Shown here: piece by piece, positions 1 to 6,366 of the stretch | Numbering within the stretch: the stretch's first letter is position 1 | Layout of the letters: each line of letters opens with the position of its first letter | Source of the DNA: Bacteroidales bacterium UBA3816 | Lineage (GTDB): Bacteria; Bacteroidota; Bacteroidia; Bacteroidales; P3 | NCBI GenBank assembly: GCA_002368955.1 | Contig: DFDY01000023.1 | Location: 4,338 to 19,818 of the forward strand | Length of the DNA: 15,481 nucleotides | Direction: 5' to 3' | Made by a program: the position numbers and the translations under genes | Notes under the pieces: model-generated | What the model was told of the DNA's origin: nothing | The model's input: the letters and a program-made list of their open reading frames with translations, nothing else | The model's database searches: none

Positions 1-366
1 GCCTTCCTCCGCCAGAACGCCCAGCGCCCCGGCGTGGTCACCCTCCCCAGCGGCCTACAGTACGAGGTGCTCAACCCCGGCAACGGCCGCAGCCCCAAGG
101 CCACCGACGTGGTCCGCTGCCACTACCACGGCACCCTCATCGACGGCACCGTCTTCGACAGCTCCTACCAGCGCAACCAACCTGCCGACTTCGGCCTCAA
201 CCAGGTCATAGCTGGCTGGACAGAAGGGGTGCAGCTCATGAAGGAAGGGGCCAAATACCGCTTCTATATCCCCTATCACCTCGCCTATGGCGAACAGGGT
301 GCCGGCGGCGCCATCCCACCCTATGCAGCCCTCATCTTCGACGTCGAACTCCTCGCCGTACTCTGA
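1..366 (+). CDS. FKBP-type peptidyl-prolyl cis-trans isomerase, 5' truncated by window edge
   Basis: The reading frame is open from base 1 and ends in TGA at 364-366. The gene therefore starts left of the window, and the ATG at 34 is internal. The first visible residues (AFLRQNAQRPGVVTLPSGLQYEV in two pieces: AFLRQNAQRPGV, then TLPSGLQYEV) resemble the linker between the helical N-terminal dimerisation domain and the FKBP domain of Mip/FkpA-type proteins. The FKBP domain follows to the C-terminus and keeps the usual active-site residues: Tyr in CHYHGTL, Phe-Asp in VFDSSY, Val-Ile and Trp in QVIAGW, Tyr in AYGEQG, and Phe in LIFDVELL. From family knowledge it should catalyse proline isomerisation during folding, probably in the periplasm or anchored to a membrane. 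The signal sequence is outside the window, so location is inferred. The stop codon overlaps the next start (TGATG), which suggests translational coupling. Confidence 0.93.
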   Translation, partial: AFLRQNAQRPGVVTLPSGLQYEVLNPGNGRSPKATDVVRCHYHGTLIDGTVFDSSYQRNQPADFGLNQVIAGWTEGVQLMKEGAKYRFYIPYHLAYGEQGAGGAIPPYAALIFDVELLAVL

Positions 367-1037
367 TGCACTACCCCTACTTCGACTTCCGCCACACCCT
401 CTCCGACTCCGACCGTGAGGGTCTGCTTCACGATGCCTATGAGCACCTCCTGCCCCGCGCCGCCGAAGGCGCGGGGCGCAGCGTCAACCGCGTGCTCAAA
501 TACCTGCGCGAGTCCGACTTTTACAGCGTCCCCTGCCGCCACCACCCCTTCCCCGGCGGCAACGCCTGGCACCAGCTCGAAACCCTCCACTATGCCTACC
601 ACATGCCTGCCGCCCTGCCCCAGGCCCAGGACTTCGACCTCCCATCCCTCTACCGCCAGTGGCAGCCCCAGTGGCTGCAGCTCAGCCCCCTCAGCCTGGC
701 CCTCACCGCCCTCCTCCACGACCTCTGCAACAGCCGCCATCACAAACTCCGCTACCCCGACCGCATCCTGCGCCGCCATGGGCGCAAATCCACCTACATC
801 CTCAAAGACTTCCTCCGCTTTGAGCTCATGTTCGACGAAAACATGGCCATCATCCACCACCAGCACAAAACCCCTGCCGACCTGCGTGCCCAAACCCCTA
901 CTGAGCAGGACTACCAGCTCATCGCCGACATGCCCCTCTACCACATGATACAATGCTGCGACACCCTCAGCTGCCTCTGCCCCCTCACCGAATCCGACCT
1001 CACCGCAGCCGTTGCAGTTCTGATTTCTGAATTCTGA
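366..1037 (+). CDS. Small HD-domain protein, putative metal-dependent phosphohydrolase
   Basis: This 223-residue protein has no signal peptide and is probably cytoplasmic. Its ATG at 366-368 shares one base with the TGA of the FKBP gene, which supports this start and a shared transcript. The signature is an HD-type metal site: His69 or His75 in AWHQLETLHYAYHM, the His-Asp pair 118-119 in TALLHDLCN, His164/165 in IIHHQH, and a likely closing Asp199 in IQCCDTL. HD proteins usually hydrolyse phosphate esters or nucleotides. The substrate is not readable here, and I do not recognise a named family. The coding region is very C-rich at third positions, as in the FKBP gene. The last codons (about 1018-1037) lie in a repeat sequence seen again at 1217-1241, so the original C-terminus may have been replaced or shifted. 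Confidence 0.75.
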   Translation: MHYPYFDFRHTLSDSDREGLLHDAYEHLLPRAAEGAGRSVNRVLKYLRESDFYSVPCRHHPFPGGNAWHQLETLHYAYHMPAALPQAQDFDLPSLYRQWQPQWLQLSPLSLALTALLHDLCNSRHHKLRYPDRILRRHGRKSTYILKDFLRFELMFDENMAIIHHQHKTPADLRAQTPTEQDYQLIADMPLYHMIQCCDTLSCLCPLTESDLTAAVAVLISEF

Positions 1038-1241
1038 GTGGCTGCCGCCAGTTGAATTTTTGTGTTTTGAATGGCTGTCGCCCAGCCTCGGAGAGGCTGA
1101 ATCTTATTAACCCCGCACAAGCCGTCAGGCGCAGTGTGGGGCCTATCGAGCCGTCACCCTACTGCGTGTCGAAGACACGCAACAATAGAGACCTTCTGTG
1201 CGGCAGCCGATGACAATTCTGATTTCTGAGTGGCTACCGCC
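1018..1241. repeat. Direct repeats TTCTGATTTCTGA + GAGTGGCT(G/A)CCGCC
   Basis: The stretch TTCTGATTTCTGA, then GAGTGGCTGCCGCC, ends at 1049. It recurs at 1217-1241 with one base changed (GAGTGGCTACCGCC). The left copy has an extra ATTCTGA inserted. A third, diverged copy of the second half (GAATGGCTGTCGCC) sits at 1069-1082. The left copy overlaps the last codons and the stop of the HD-domain gene. Confidence 0.75.
1083..1180 (+). repeat. Palindromic repeat copy A: three hairpins in series
   Basis: Hairpin I is CAGCCTC-GGA-GAGGCTG (1083-1099). It is followed by the linker AATCTTATTAA. Hairpin II runs from CCCCGCAC to GTGTGGGG (1111-1141) and has an inner GCC-GTCA-GGC stem. Hairpin III is GCGTGTC-GAA-GACACGC (1164-1180). 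The same order and similar spacing recur in copy C on the other strand. The inner stem of hairpin II has one base pair fewer than in copies B and D, lost from both arms. Confidence 0.8.
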
Positions 1242-1245
1242 CCAT

Positions 1246-1278
1246 TGTACACTATACACTGTACACTATACACTGTAC
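1246..1278. repeat. 14-bp tandem repeat, about 2.4 units
   Basis: The unit TGTACACTATACAC occurs at 1246-1259 and 1260-1273 without mismatch, followed by the partial unit TGTAC. The unit is itself nearly palindromic around GTAC and TATA. No gene overlaps it. Confidence 0.9.
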
Positions 1279-1447
1279 CCGGTGTGGCATGTTGCCAGCG
1301 CGATCGCAAGTGGTTGATTTCTCCGTCCGTTAGGTCATTTTCTTCGTTGCGACATAGTGGAAAGGCCTGAAAATCAGTGATTCCTCGTCGAAGGGAGCGA
1401 ACCCACGGCGAACCTTCGGCGAAGTATCTACATTTGTTCGCTGAGAA

Positions 1448-1550
1448 GGGCGGCTGGCGACGGCGGCGCGACCGGGGATGGGGTGCGGCTGACGGGCCCG
1501 GGGCCGTGGGGGACGGTGGGGACGAAGGAGGGGGCGGGCGTGAGGAGGAT
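1448..1550 (+). other. Strand-asymmetric G-rich island with G-quadruplex potential
   Basis: This stretch of about 100 bp is mostly G on the + strand, with runs GGGG at 1474 and 1480, GGGG at 1500, GGGGG at 1508, GGGG at 1518, GGGGG at 1530 and GGG at 1536. The last four runs are separated by 5, 8 and 1 bases, close to a classical G-quadruplex pattern. Its composition contrasts sharply with the AT-rich DNA to its right. I cannot assign a function, and it does not look like an exported or enzymatic coding region in any frame. Confidence 0.55.
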
Positions 1551-1840
1551 GCCACGGCAGCTAGGGCAACGCCATGCAGAAATAGGGGCTCGGCAATGCA
1601 GATTAGCTACACTTTCCGCAGCAAAGAAACCGCGCAGTGGATTTCAAATTCTGCAATTAGAATTGTCGAAACAGAAATATTGACATACAACGACATAAGC
1701 ATGTATAATCACCCTCTAAAATAGGGCAATTATTCAAATCGACCAAGCCATTCGGCACCCTAAAATGACTTCAAGAAACCGATATTTTCAAATATTATAT
1801 GCAGACAATAAATGAATTAAAAATACAGACGAATTTTTTT

Positions 1841-1870
1841 TTCTTGTATGAGAAAAATATTGTATTTTTG
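1841..1870 (+). promoter_or_regulatory. Candidate Bacteroidetes promoter for the small ORF and lipoprotein
   Basis: TATTTTTG at 1863-1870 fits the Bacteroidetes -7 consensus TAnnTTTG exactly. A T-tract ending in TTCTTG (1841-1846) lies 16 bp upstream as a weak -33 element; the usual spacing is slightly longer. Transcription would start near 1877, giving a leader of about 100 nt before the ATG at 1976. No other good match lies between here and the first start codon. Confidence 0.55.
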
Positions 1871-1975
1871 CAATAGAAACAAGGCACAAAAAAGAGGCCC
1901 CAAATGGGCATTCTTGGGAAAACAGAGGTTTCAAAATTTGAAAGAAAGTATCAATAGTTTCAAAATATAAAAGAA

Positions 1976-2140
1976 ATGAAAAGCAAACAGTACATGACCC
2001 CCGTCATCAAGGTGGTCAAATTTCAAGTGGAACAAGGCTTCGCAGGAAGTCCAGAAATCAAATACGATAATAACCAATCTCAAATTCAGCCTCTCTCTGA
2101 ACGCCAATGGGGATTCAGCAGAGATTTACAGGAACAATAA
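1976..2140 (+). CDS. 54-residue small protein upstream of a surface lipoprotein
   Basis: This short frame (ATG 1976-1978, TAA 2138-2140) encodes a 54-residue protein beginning MKSKQYMTPVIKVVKFQVEQ and continuing GFAGSPEIKYDNN, then ERQWGFSRDLQEQ. The pattern YxxPxIxVVxFxVExGFAxS resembles short proteins often found just before lipoprotein genes in Bacteroidales. That resemblance is from memory and was not searched. It has no signal peptide and no enzymatic motif. Its stop lies 20 bp before the lipoprotein ATG, and the promoter candidate at 1863 precedes both, so the two are probably co-transcribed. The natural, non-repetitive residue composition and the position support a real gene. Function unknown; a leader peptide controlling the downstream gene is possible. 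Confidence 0.66.
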   Translation: MKSKQYMTPVIKVVKFQVEQGFAGSPEIKYDNNQSQIQPLSERQWGFSRDLQEQ

Positions 2141-2160
2141 ACACATTAAGACTACGAAAA

Positions 2161-3903
2161 ATGAAAAAGGTTACAGTATTATTTTTGGCCACAATAGCTA
2201 CAATGATTTTTGTTGGCTGCAAAAAGGATACACAAGTTGTCAAGTTAGGTGTTAAGGTAGAACGTCCTTCATATGATGGTAAGGTCTATTTGAACGGCAA
2301 CATCCCATTCTTTGAGGCCGGCGATCAAATTAATGTTAATGGAACGGATTATCCTGTGAAAATTAATGGCACAAGAACCTATGTTGAGGCTGATGCCGAT
2401 GAGAGCCATAATTATTACGCCCTCTTCCCCGCCAGCCTCGGAAGTTGTTCCTCAACAAGTTATACCATTCATCTCCCCCACTGGCAGGAATACAAAACCA
2501 CAACAGTGAACGGCGAAATCGTTCAGAAAATTGACCTACCCGTTGCCGCAAAGTTAAACACTAGCGACGGCAATGTCCTTCAATTCTACAACCTTTGCTC
2601 CTTATTGAAGGTTGAGTGGACTAACACCAGCAATACAAATTATACCATTACTGGCATTGATGTTACTGCCACCAATGGCACAGAGGGCGTCACCCTTTAC
2701 GGCACTGGTGCAGTTGACTTTAGCGGTAACACTCCTTCGTTGACCATGAGTGCTAATGAAAAGCACAATAACCGAGTGATTTTAGACATCCCCGAAGGCA
2801 ACCAAAACGTGGTAGTGCATGGAGCAACCAGTAATCCTTACTATATTGTACTGCCTCCGTTCACTTCCGCAAAAGTGTCAGTAAATATTCATGTGAAGAA
2901 TGCCGACAACCAAAAGGTTGAATCAATTCGTTTGAACACCAATAGCAATGTATATTTAAACAGTGCTGAGATTATCCCTATGTCTTATAGCGGAGTTCCT
3001 AAGCAAGATAACGAACTCACTGGCTACTTCTCAGTGAGCAATAATCTGAAGGTTGTCTTCTCCAGAGGCAATCTGCAACACTGGGGTGGGACCGATTATA
3101 CTACTGGCACTTGGAAATTTGCCGACCGTCAATATGATTTCTTTGGGGACTTCAATTTAAGTAATGGTGGCTATTATAGAACCGATTACACCGATTTGTT
3201 CACATGGAGCAATTCTAGAAGCAATGATTATGGTATACACTCATATGATGCATGGGACGATAATGTAACCTGGCTTTCAGGAGGAAATTGGAGAGAATGG
3301 GGTAATATGCCCATACAAACAAATGCAAGCTCTACATCTACAACAGGAGAATCCAATGTTTGGTTTACCTTAACTGCTGCAGAATGGAATTATCTAATTA
3401 ATCTGAGGGTCCCAGTCAATGAAACACCCAAAGCACCTCAACTCCGTGGCAGAGCGCACATTTATGGAATAATCAACCACCCGAGCGGCAATAACGTTAC
3501 AGAAGTTGATGGGTTCATTCTTTTGCCAGACGACTGGGAGACCGAAGACCTCCCCAGTGGATTATCATTCGATCCCGATGATATTAATGAATATGACCAA
3601 GCAGAATGGGCACGTATGGAAGCTGCTGGTGCCATGTTCCTGCCTGCTGCTGGTTGGACCGAACCATGGGGTGACGATGGTTATGCAGTAGTGAATATGT
3701 ATGAGGATGGAGCATATTGGTCAAGTACTAGACTAGGAAGTGGAAATACAACTATTGAATCTCAATATCTGTCATTTAACTATCCTCGCGACCAATTCTT
3801 ATTTATCGATGAGTCCGGATACAGTAGTCAATGGTATTGCTCCAGATCAGTTCGTTTAGTGAAAGCGGCACCTGGATACACTGTCACTGGTCGTTGGCAG
3901 TAA
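2161..3903 (+). CDS. Surface lipoprotein: fimbrillin-like N-terminus, FISUMP-like C-terminus
   Basis: I choose the ATG at 2161, not 2107, because it directly precedes a lipoprotein signal peptide (MKKVTVLFLATIATMIFVGC, lipobox Cys20). The 2107 start would lie inside the upstream small ORF. The mature protein is about 560 residues. Residues about 25-280 look like the beta-rich fimbrillin family (FxxGDQINVNGTDYPV, YALFPASL). Residues about 283-578 match a repeat-prone Bacteroidales/Fibrobacter domain, with YFSVS, KVVFSRGNLQ, GTWKFADRQYDFFG, a late YWSSTR at 519-524 and the closing SRSVRLVKA. Such proteins sit on the outer membrane and are thought to bind surfaces or substrates. No enzyme motif is visible. 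The gene is visibly less GC-rich than its neighbours. Domain names are from recall; the lipoprotein call is secure. Confidence 0.82.
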   Translation: MKKVTVLFLATIATMIFVGCKKDTQVVKLGVKVERPSYDGKVYLNGNIPFFEAGDQINVNGTDYPVKINGTRTYVEADADESHNYYALFPASLGSCSSTSYTIHLPHWQEYKTTTVNGEIVQKIDLPVAAKLNTSDGNVLQFYNLCSLLKVEWTNTSNTNYTITGIDVTATNGTEGVTLYGTGAVDFSGNTPSLTMSANEKHNNRVILDIPEGNQNVVVHGATSNPYYIVLPPFTSAKVSVNIHVKNADNQKVESIRLNTNSNVYLNSAEIIPMSYSGVPKQDNELTGYFSVSNNLKVVFSRGNLQHWGGTDYTTGTWKFADRQYDFFGDFNLSNGGYYRTDYTDLFTWSNSRSNDYGIHSYDAWDDNVTWLSGGNWREWGNMPIQTNASSTSTTGESNVWFTLTAAEWNYLINLRVPVNETPKAPQLRGRAHIYGIINHPSGNNVTEVDGFILLPDDWETEDLPSGLSFDPDDINEYDQAEWARMEAAGAMFLPAAGWTEPWGDDGYAVVNMYEDGAYWSSTRLGSGNTTIESQYLSFNYPRDQFLFIDESGYSSQWYCSRSVRLVKAAPGYTVTGRWQ

Positions 3904-3936
3904 GATTTTACCATCACATAAAAACATACAACCTAA

Positions 3937-3970
3937 CAGGGTGGCTTTTGAGCCACTCTGTTTTGTTATT
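3937..3970 (+). terminator. Rho-independent terminator after the lipoprotein gene
   Basis: CAGGGTGGCT pairs with AGCCACTCTG (one G-T pair) around a TTTG loop at 3937-3960 and is followed by TTTTGTTATTT. It starts 33 bp after the stop codon and ends the small-ORF/lipoprotein transcript. Confidence 0.85.
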
Positions 3971-4103
3971 TGAAGCATGATTGCACCCACACTGCCACCT
4001 GGTTTCTTTACGACAGATACGGAACTCACTAACAGCACGCACAAACAGGCAGCATGACAAGTAAGTAGTCAAAATTAATGTGCATATTTATAAACACGAA
4101 TTA

Positions 4104-4125
4104 CCATTAATTATCCATTAATTAT
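4104..4125. repeat. 11-bp perfect tandem duplication
   Basis: CCATTAATTAT occurs twice in a row (4104-4114 and 4115-4125) in AT-rich intergenic DNA just left of repeat copy B. Confidence 0.9.
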
Positions 4126-4145
4126 TGTCAATCAAATGGCAATTA

Positions 4146-4413
4146 ACTACTCAGCCTGACTAGAGCTCCGAAGGAGCTCACTCTCAATAACGTTGCAAAG
4201 TCGAGAGCAAAGGAAGCTCGCTTCTTTTGCCGAGATCAAGCAACGTCTCGAAGAAACCCCGCACAAGCCCGTCAGGGCGCAGTGTGGGGTATGAGGCAAG
4301 CGTCCCAGTCTGAGGTTTTTCTACCCCCAGACTGCGAAAATCAGAGATTTTCTAGTCAGGGGTTATTGAGAGCGCGTGCCTCCGGCACGCCAGCATCAGA
4401 TAAGCTGGGTAGT
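4146..4413 (+). repeat. Palindromic repeat copy B: nested composite bounded by inverted ends
   Basis: The element is bounded by ACTACTCAGC (4146-4155) and GCTGGGTAGT (4404-4413), which pair with one G-T. Inside, in order: hairpin I GAGCTCC-GAA-GGAGCTC (4163-4179); the linker ACTCTCAATAA; a 55-nt hairpin from CGTTGC to GCAACG (4191-4245) with an inner 11-bp stem; TCTCGAAGAAA; the C4/G4 hairpin II (4257-4289); CAGTCTG/CAGACTG (4306-4334); AAAATC-AGA-GATTTT (4340-4354); and GCGTGCC-TCC-GGCACGC (4374-4390). That last hairpin is preceded by the reversed linker. Read from the right, it is therefore another hairpin I plus linker. Confidence 0.78.
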
Positions 4414-4512
4414 CATGATGGTAATTATATGTAAGGTATATTTGAGCAATTACTTAAAAAAAAGTGTGCTGGTATTTCGGATATAATAGGCCATCGGATA
4501 TTCCTCCTTGTA

Positions 4513-4608
4513 GCGTGTCTTCGACACGCATGACAGTGATTGCCCCGTACCCCACACTGCGCCTACGTCTTAGTGTGGGGTTAATAGGAGTCAACCACTT
4601 CGAGGTTG
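4513..4608 (-). repeat. Palindromic repeat copy C, same architecture as copy A
   Basis: Read on the minus strand, hairpin I is CAACCTC-GAA-GTGGTTG (4608-4592, one mismatch). The linker ACTCCTATTAA follows. Then comes the perfect outer stem CCCCACACT/AGTGTGGGG of hairpin II (4580-4550) with a degenerate centre. Hairpin III is GCGTGTC-GAA-GACACGC (4529-4513). Order and spacing match copy A at 1083-1180. Confidence 0.75.
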
Positions 4609-4656
4609 TCAAAAAACAGCCATATATCAAGCTAGGACTAATGCTCTTTTGAGGGC

Positions 4657-4673
4657 GCGTGCCACCGGCACGC
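4657..4673. repeat. Isolated hairpin GCGTGCC-ACC-GGCACGC
   Basis: This is a perfect 7-bp stem with a 3-base loop. It is related to the GCGTGCC/GGCACGC hairpin of copy B and the GCGTGTC/GACACGC hairpins of copies A, C and D. It lies 26 bp from the trigger factor terminator. Confidence 0.85.
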
Positions 4674-4698
4674 CAGCGGCGGGCAGGCTGAGTGGCTG

Positions 4699-4732
4699 CA
4701 AAAAAAAGACCGAGCCCCTTGCAGGGGCTCGG
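4699..4732 (-). terminator. Strong rho-independent terminator of trigger factor
   Basis: On the minus strand, CCGAGCCCCT pairs perfectly with AGGGGCTCGG around a GCA loop (4732-4710) and is followed by a T-tract broken only at its start (complement of 4708-4699). It lies about 60 bp after the tig stop codon. Confidence 0.92.
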
Positions 4733-4792
4733 CTTTGTGATTATTCAAACTATAAAGGTGGGTACCTTTCGGTGAAGGGTGCGAGAGGGGAC

Positions 4793-6166
4793 TTATTTGT
4801 CCTTCTCGGTGTCGGCGTTGGCACGCTCGTTGAACTCCTTGGCGGTGACTTTCTCCACCTCGGGGTTGAGCTGCTCTTTGAACAGGGCAAAGGTGTTCTC
4901 GACATAGAGTTTATCGACTATCTGCTGGACGTTCTTGCGGTCCTGGGCAATGGAGCGGGCGGTCTGTTCGAGACGCTCATCGGCCTGCTTCTCGTCTTCG
5001 TCATCCTTGGGGGTGTCGTTCTTGCGGAGGATGTCCTTGACGTAGTCCACTATGTCGTTCTGGGTGGGTTCGATGTTCTTAATCTTGTTGAGGGCAGCAT
5101 CGAGGAATTCCCACTTGAGGGAGGGCAGGTATTTGTCGGCCCACTCGTTCTCGATAGCTTCAGCGGTGAGGTCCTTATCGCCACGAGATAGTATCCAACG
5201 TTTGAGGAATGCCTCGGGGATGGGGGCGTCGAAGTGGTCGAGGAGCTGCTTGCGCACCTGGCTGACATAAAGGAGGCGGCACTGCTCGTCGTTGGCCTGC
5301 TCAATCTGGGCGGTGAGGGCTTTGCGGAACTTGTCAACGTCCTTGATGTCCTGACCGGGGAAGACTTTCTCGAAGAGTTCTCCGTTGAGTTCGGCAGGAG
5401 TGATGTGGGAGCTGCCACTGATGGTGACTTCGATGTCGGACTTGAACTTCTTGGCGGTGGCATTGTCCATGCGGAAGTTCTTCTCTATCTGCGAGGGAGT
5501 GAAGGCCTTGGCGGCATTGAAGACGACTTTTTCATCGGCTTTCTTGCCATAGAACTGGGCAGCGATTTCGGGGTCTTTCATGTCGGCCAGGGGGAAGGAG
5601 ACGAAGGTGGACCAGCCGCCCTCTTTTTCGTGGCCTTCCTTGTCGAGCTCGACAGCTTTGCCGTAGACGTAGTCGCCCTCACCGATTACCTCGGGGGTGT
5701 CGAACTTGCCAAAGCGGTTCTGAAGTTCCTCAACCTGGGTGTCGACATCCTTGGCAGAGACCTTGAGGGAGCAGAGCTTGGCATCGACCTTGGACCAGTC
5801 GATGTTGACCTGCGGCATGAGGGCTGCATCGAAGTAGAAGGTGAAGTCGGTGTTCTTGGCAAAGTCAATTGCGCCAGTTTTCTCGTCATTGGAGAGGGGG
5901 GAGCCGACGATTTCGAGTTTCTCATCCTCGATGTATTTGTAGAGAGACTCACTCAGAAGATCCTGGACGGCCTCGCCAACGATGGCGGGTTTGTACATGC
6001 GCTGAATGAGCCCCATGGGAGCCATGCCTTTGCGGAAGCCAGGGATGGTGGCTTTGTGCTGGTATTCTTTCAGTTGTTTGGTCACCTTCTCGGCATAGTC
6101 GTTTTCGGCAATCTCAATCTTAATACTCAGGTCCAAATCTCCTAAATTTTCTCTAGAAATATTCAT
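4793..6166 (-). CDS. tig: Trigger factor, ribosome-associated chaperone
   Basis: This 457-residue protein matches the trigger factor layout. The N-terminal ribosome-binding domain carries the signature IPGFRKGMAP at residues 41-50, with the Phe-Arg-Lys tip that docks at the ribosome exit tunnel. A central FKBP-like region (about 150-250) lacks most canonical prolyl-isomerase pocket residues, as I recall for Bacteroidetes members. The C-terminal helical chaperone arms follow, with a charged tail (DDEDEKQADERLEQ). Length is typical (430-460). It acts in the cytoplasm on nascent chains. The gene stands alone: its own promoter candidate lies at 6221-6228, a strong terminator at 4699-4732, and repeat-rich gaps on both sides. 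The start is supported by MNISREN, a common trigger factor opening in this phylum. Confidence 0.96.
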   Translation of the reverse strand: MNISRENLGDLDLSIKIEIAENDYAEKVTKQLKEYQHKATIPGFRKGMAPMGLIQRMYKPAIVGEAVQDLLSESLYKYIEDEKLEIVGSPLSNDEKTGAIDFAKNTDFTFYFDAALMPQVNIDWSKVDAKLCSLKVSAKDVDTQVEELQNRFGKFDTPEVIGEGDYVYGKAVELDKEGHEKEGGWSTFVSFPLADMKDPEIAAQFYGKKADEKVVFNAAKAFTPSQIEKNFRMDNATAKKFKSDIEVTISGSSHITPAELNGELFEKVFPGQDIKDVDKFRKALTAQIEQANDEQCRLLYVSQVRKQLLDHFDAPIPEAFLKRWILSRGDKDLTAEAIENEWADKYLPSLKWEFLDAALNKIKNIEPTQNDIVDYVKDILRKNDTPKDDEDEKQADERLEQTARSIAQDRKNVQQIVDKLYVENTFALFKEQLNPEVEKVTAKEFNERANADTEKDK

Positions 6167-6220
6167 TTTTTTAGTCTAGTTTGTTGATTTATTGTTAGTT
6201 TATAATTTCAAATTGATTTG

Positions 6221-6228
6221 CAAAATTA
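6221..6228 (-). promoter_or_regulatory. Candidate -7 box for trigger factor
   Basis: On the minus strand this reads TAATTTTG, matching TAnnTTTG. It would give a leader of about 48 nt before the tig ATG. No clear TTTG -33 box is present at the expected distance, so this is a tentative call. Confidence 0.45.
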
Positions 6229-6366
6229 CAAATATTTTTTGATATATATATATTTAGCAAGAAGATTTTTTGCCCAATGGATGTTACACACTCTCTAACA
6301 GTGATTTAAATTAACTGCGCTCTAGTATATAGTTATGACTGACTTTTTGCATATAGACTCAATGTC

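Larger units (their letters stand above)
1038..1975. other. 938-bp intergenic region with repeats, G-rich island and a promoter
   Basis: I see no convincing gene here. Open frames at 1154-1555 (-) and 1377-1724 (+) cross a very GC-rich tract and give low-complexity Pro/Arg/Gly-rich translations. The left part (1036-1280) holds three copies of GARTGGCTRYCGCC, a three-hairpin repeat and a 14-bp tandem repeat. The middle (1448-1550) is a strongly G-rich island. The right part (about 1600-1975) is AT-rich and ends with the promoter and leader of the next genes. Confidence 0.7.
3904..4792. other. 889-bp intergenic region filled with palindromic repeats
   Basis: This lies between two convergent genes. 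After the lipoprotein terminator there is an unremarkable AT-rich stretch (3971-4145) with an 11-bp tandem repeat. Repeat copy B follows at 4146-4413, then an AT-rich spacer, copy C at 4513-4608, an isolated hairpin at 4657-4673, and the trigger factor terminator at 4699-4732. Short open frames here (for example 4464-4652) run through the repeats and have no recognisable protein features. Confidence 0.75.

Noticed and set aside
1154..1724. Overlapping frames on both strands (133 and 115 residues) in the 938-bp gap
   Set aside because: They cross the G-rich island and tandem repeats and give Pro/Arg/Gly-rich low-complexity proteins without motifs. A 42-residue tail beginning MQISYTFRSK has normal composition but no other support.
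2107..2160. Upstream ATG (2107) as start of the lipoprotein
   Set aside because: It lies inside the 54-residue ORF and would bury the signal peptide behind 18 residues; ATG 2161 directly precedes the signal peptide.
4146..4413. CRISPR array
   Set aside because: The repeats are palindromes of varying sequence and spacing, without regular direct repeats and unique spacers, and no cas gene is present.
5234..6145. 303-residue + strand frame opposite tig
   Set aside because: It is a shadow of trigger factor, with low-complexity Gly/Leu/Val composition and no domain.
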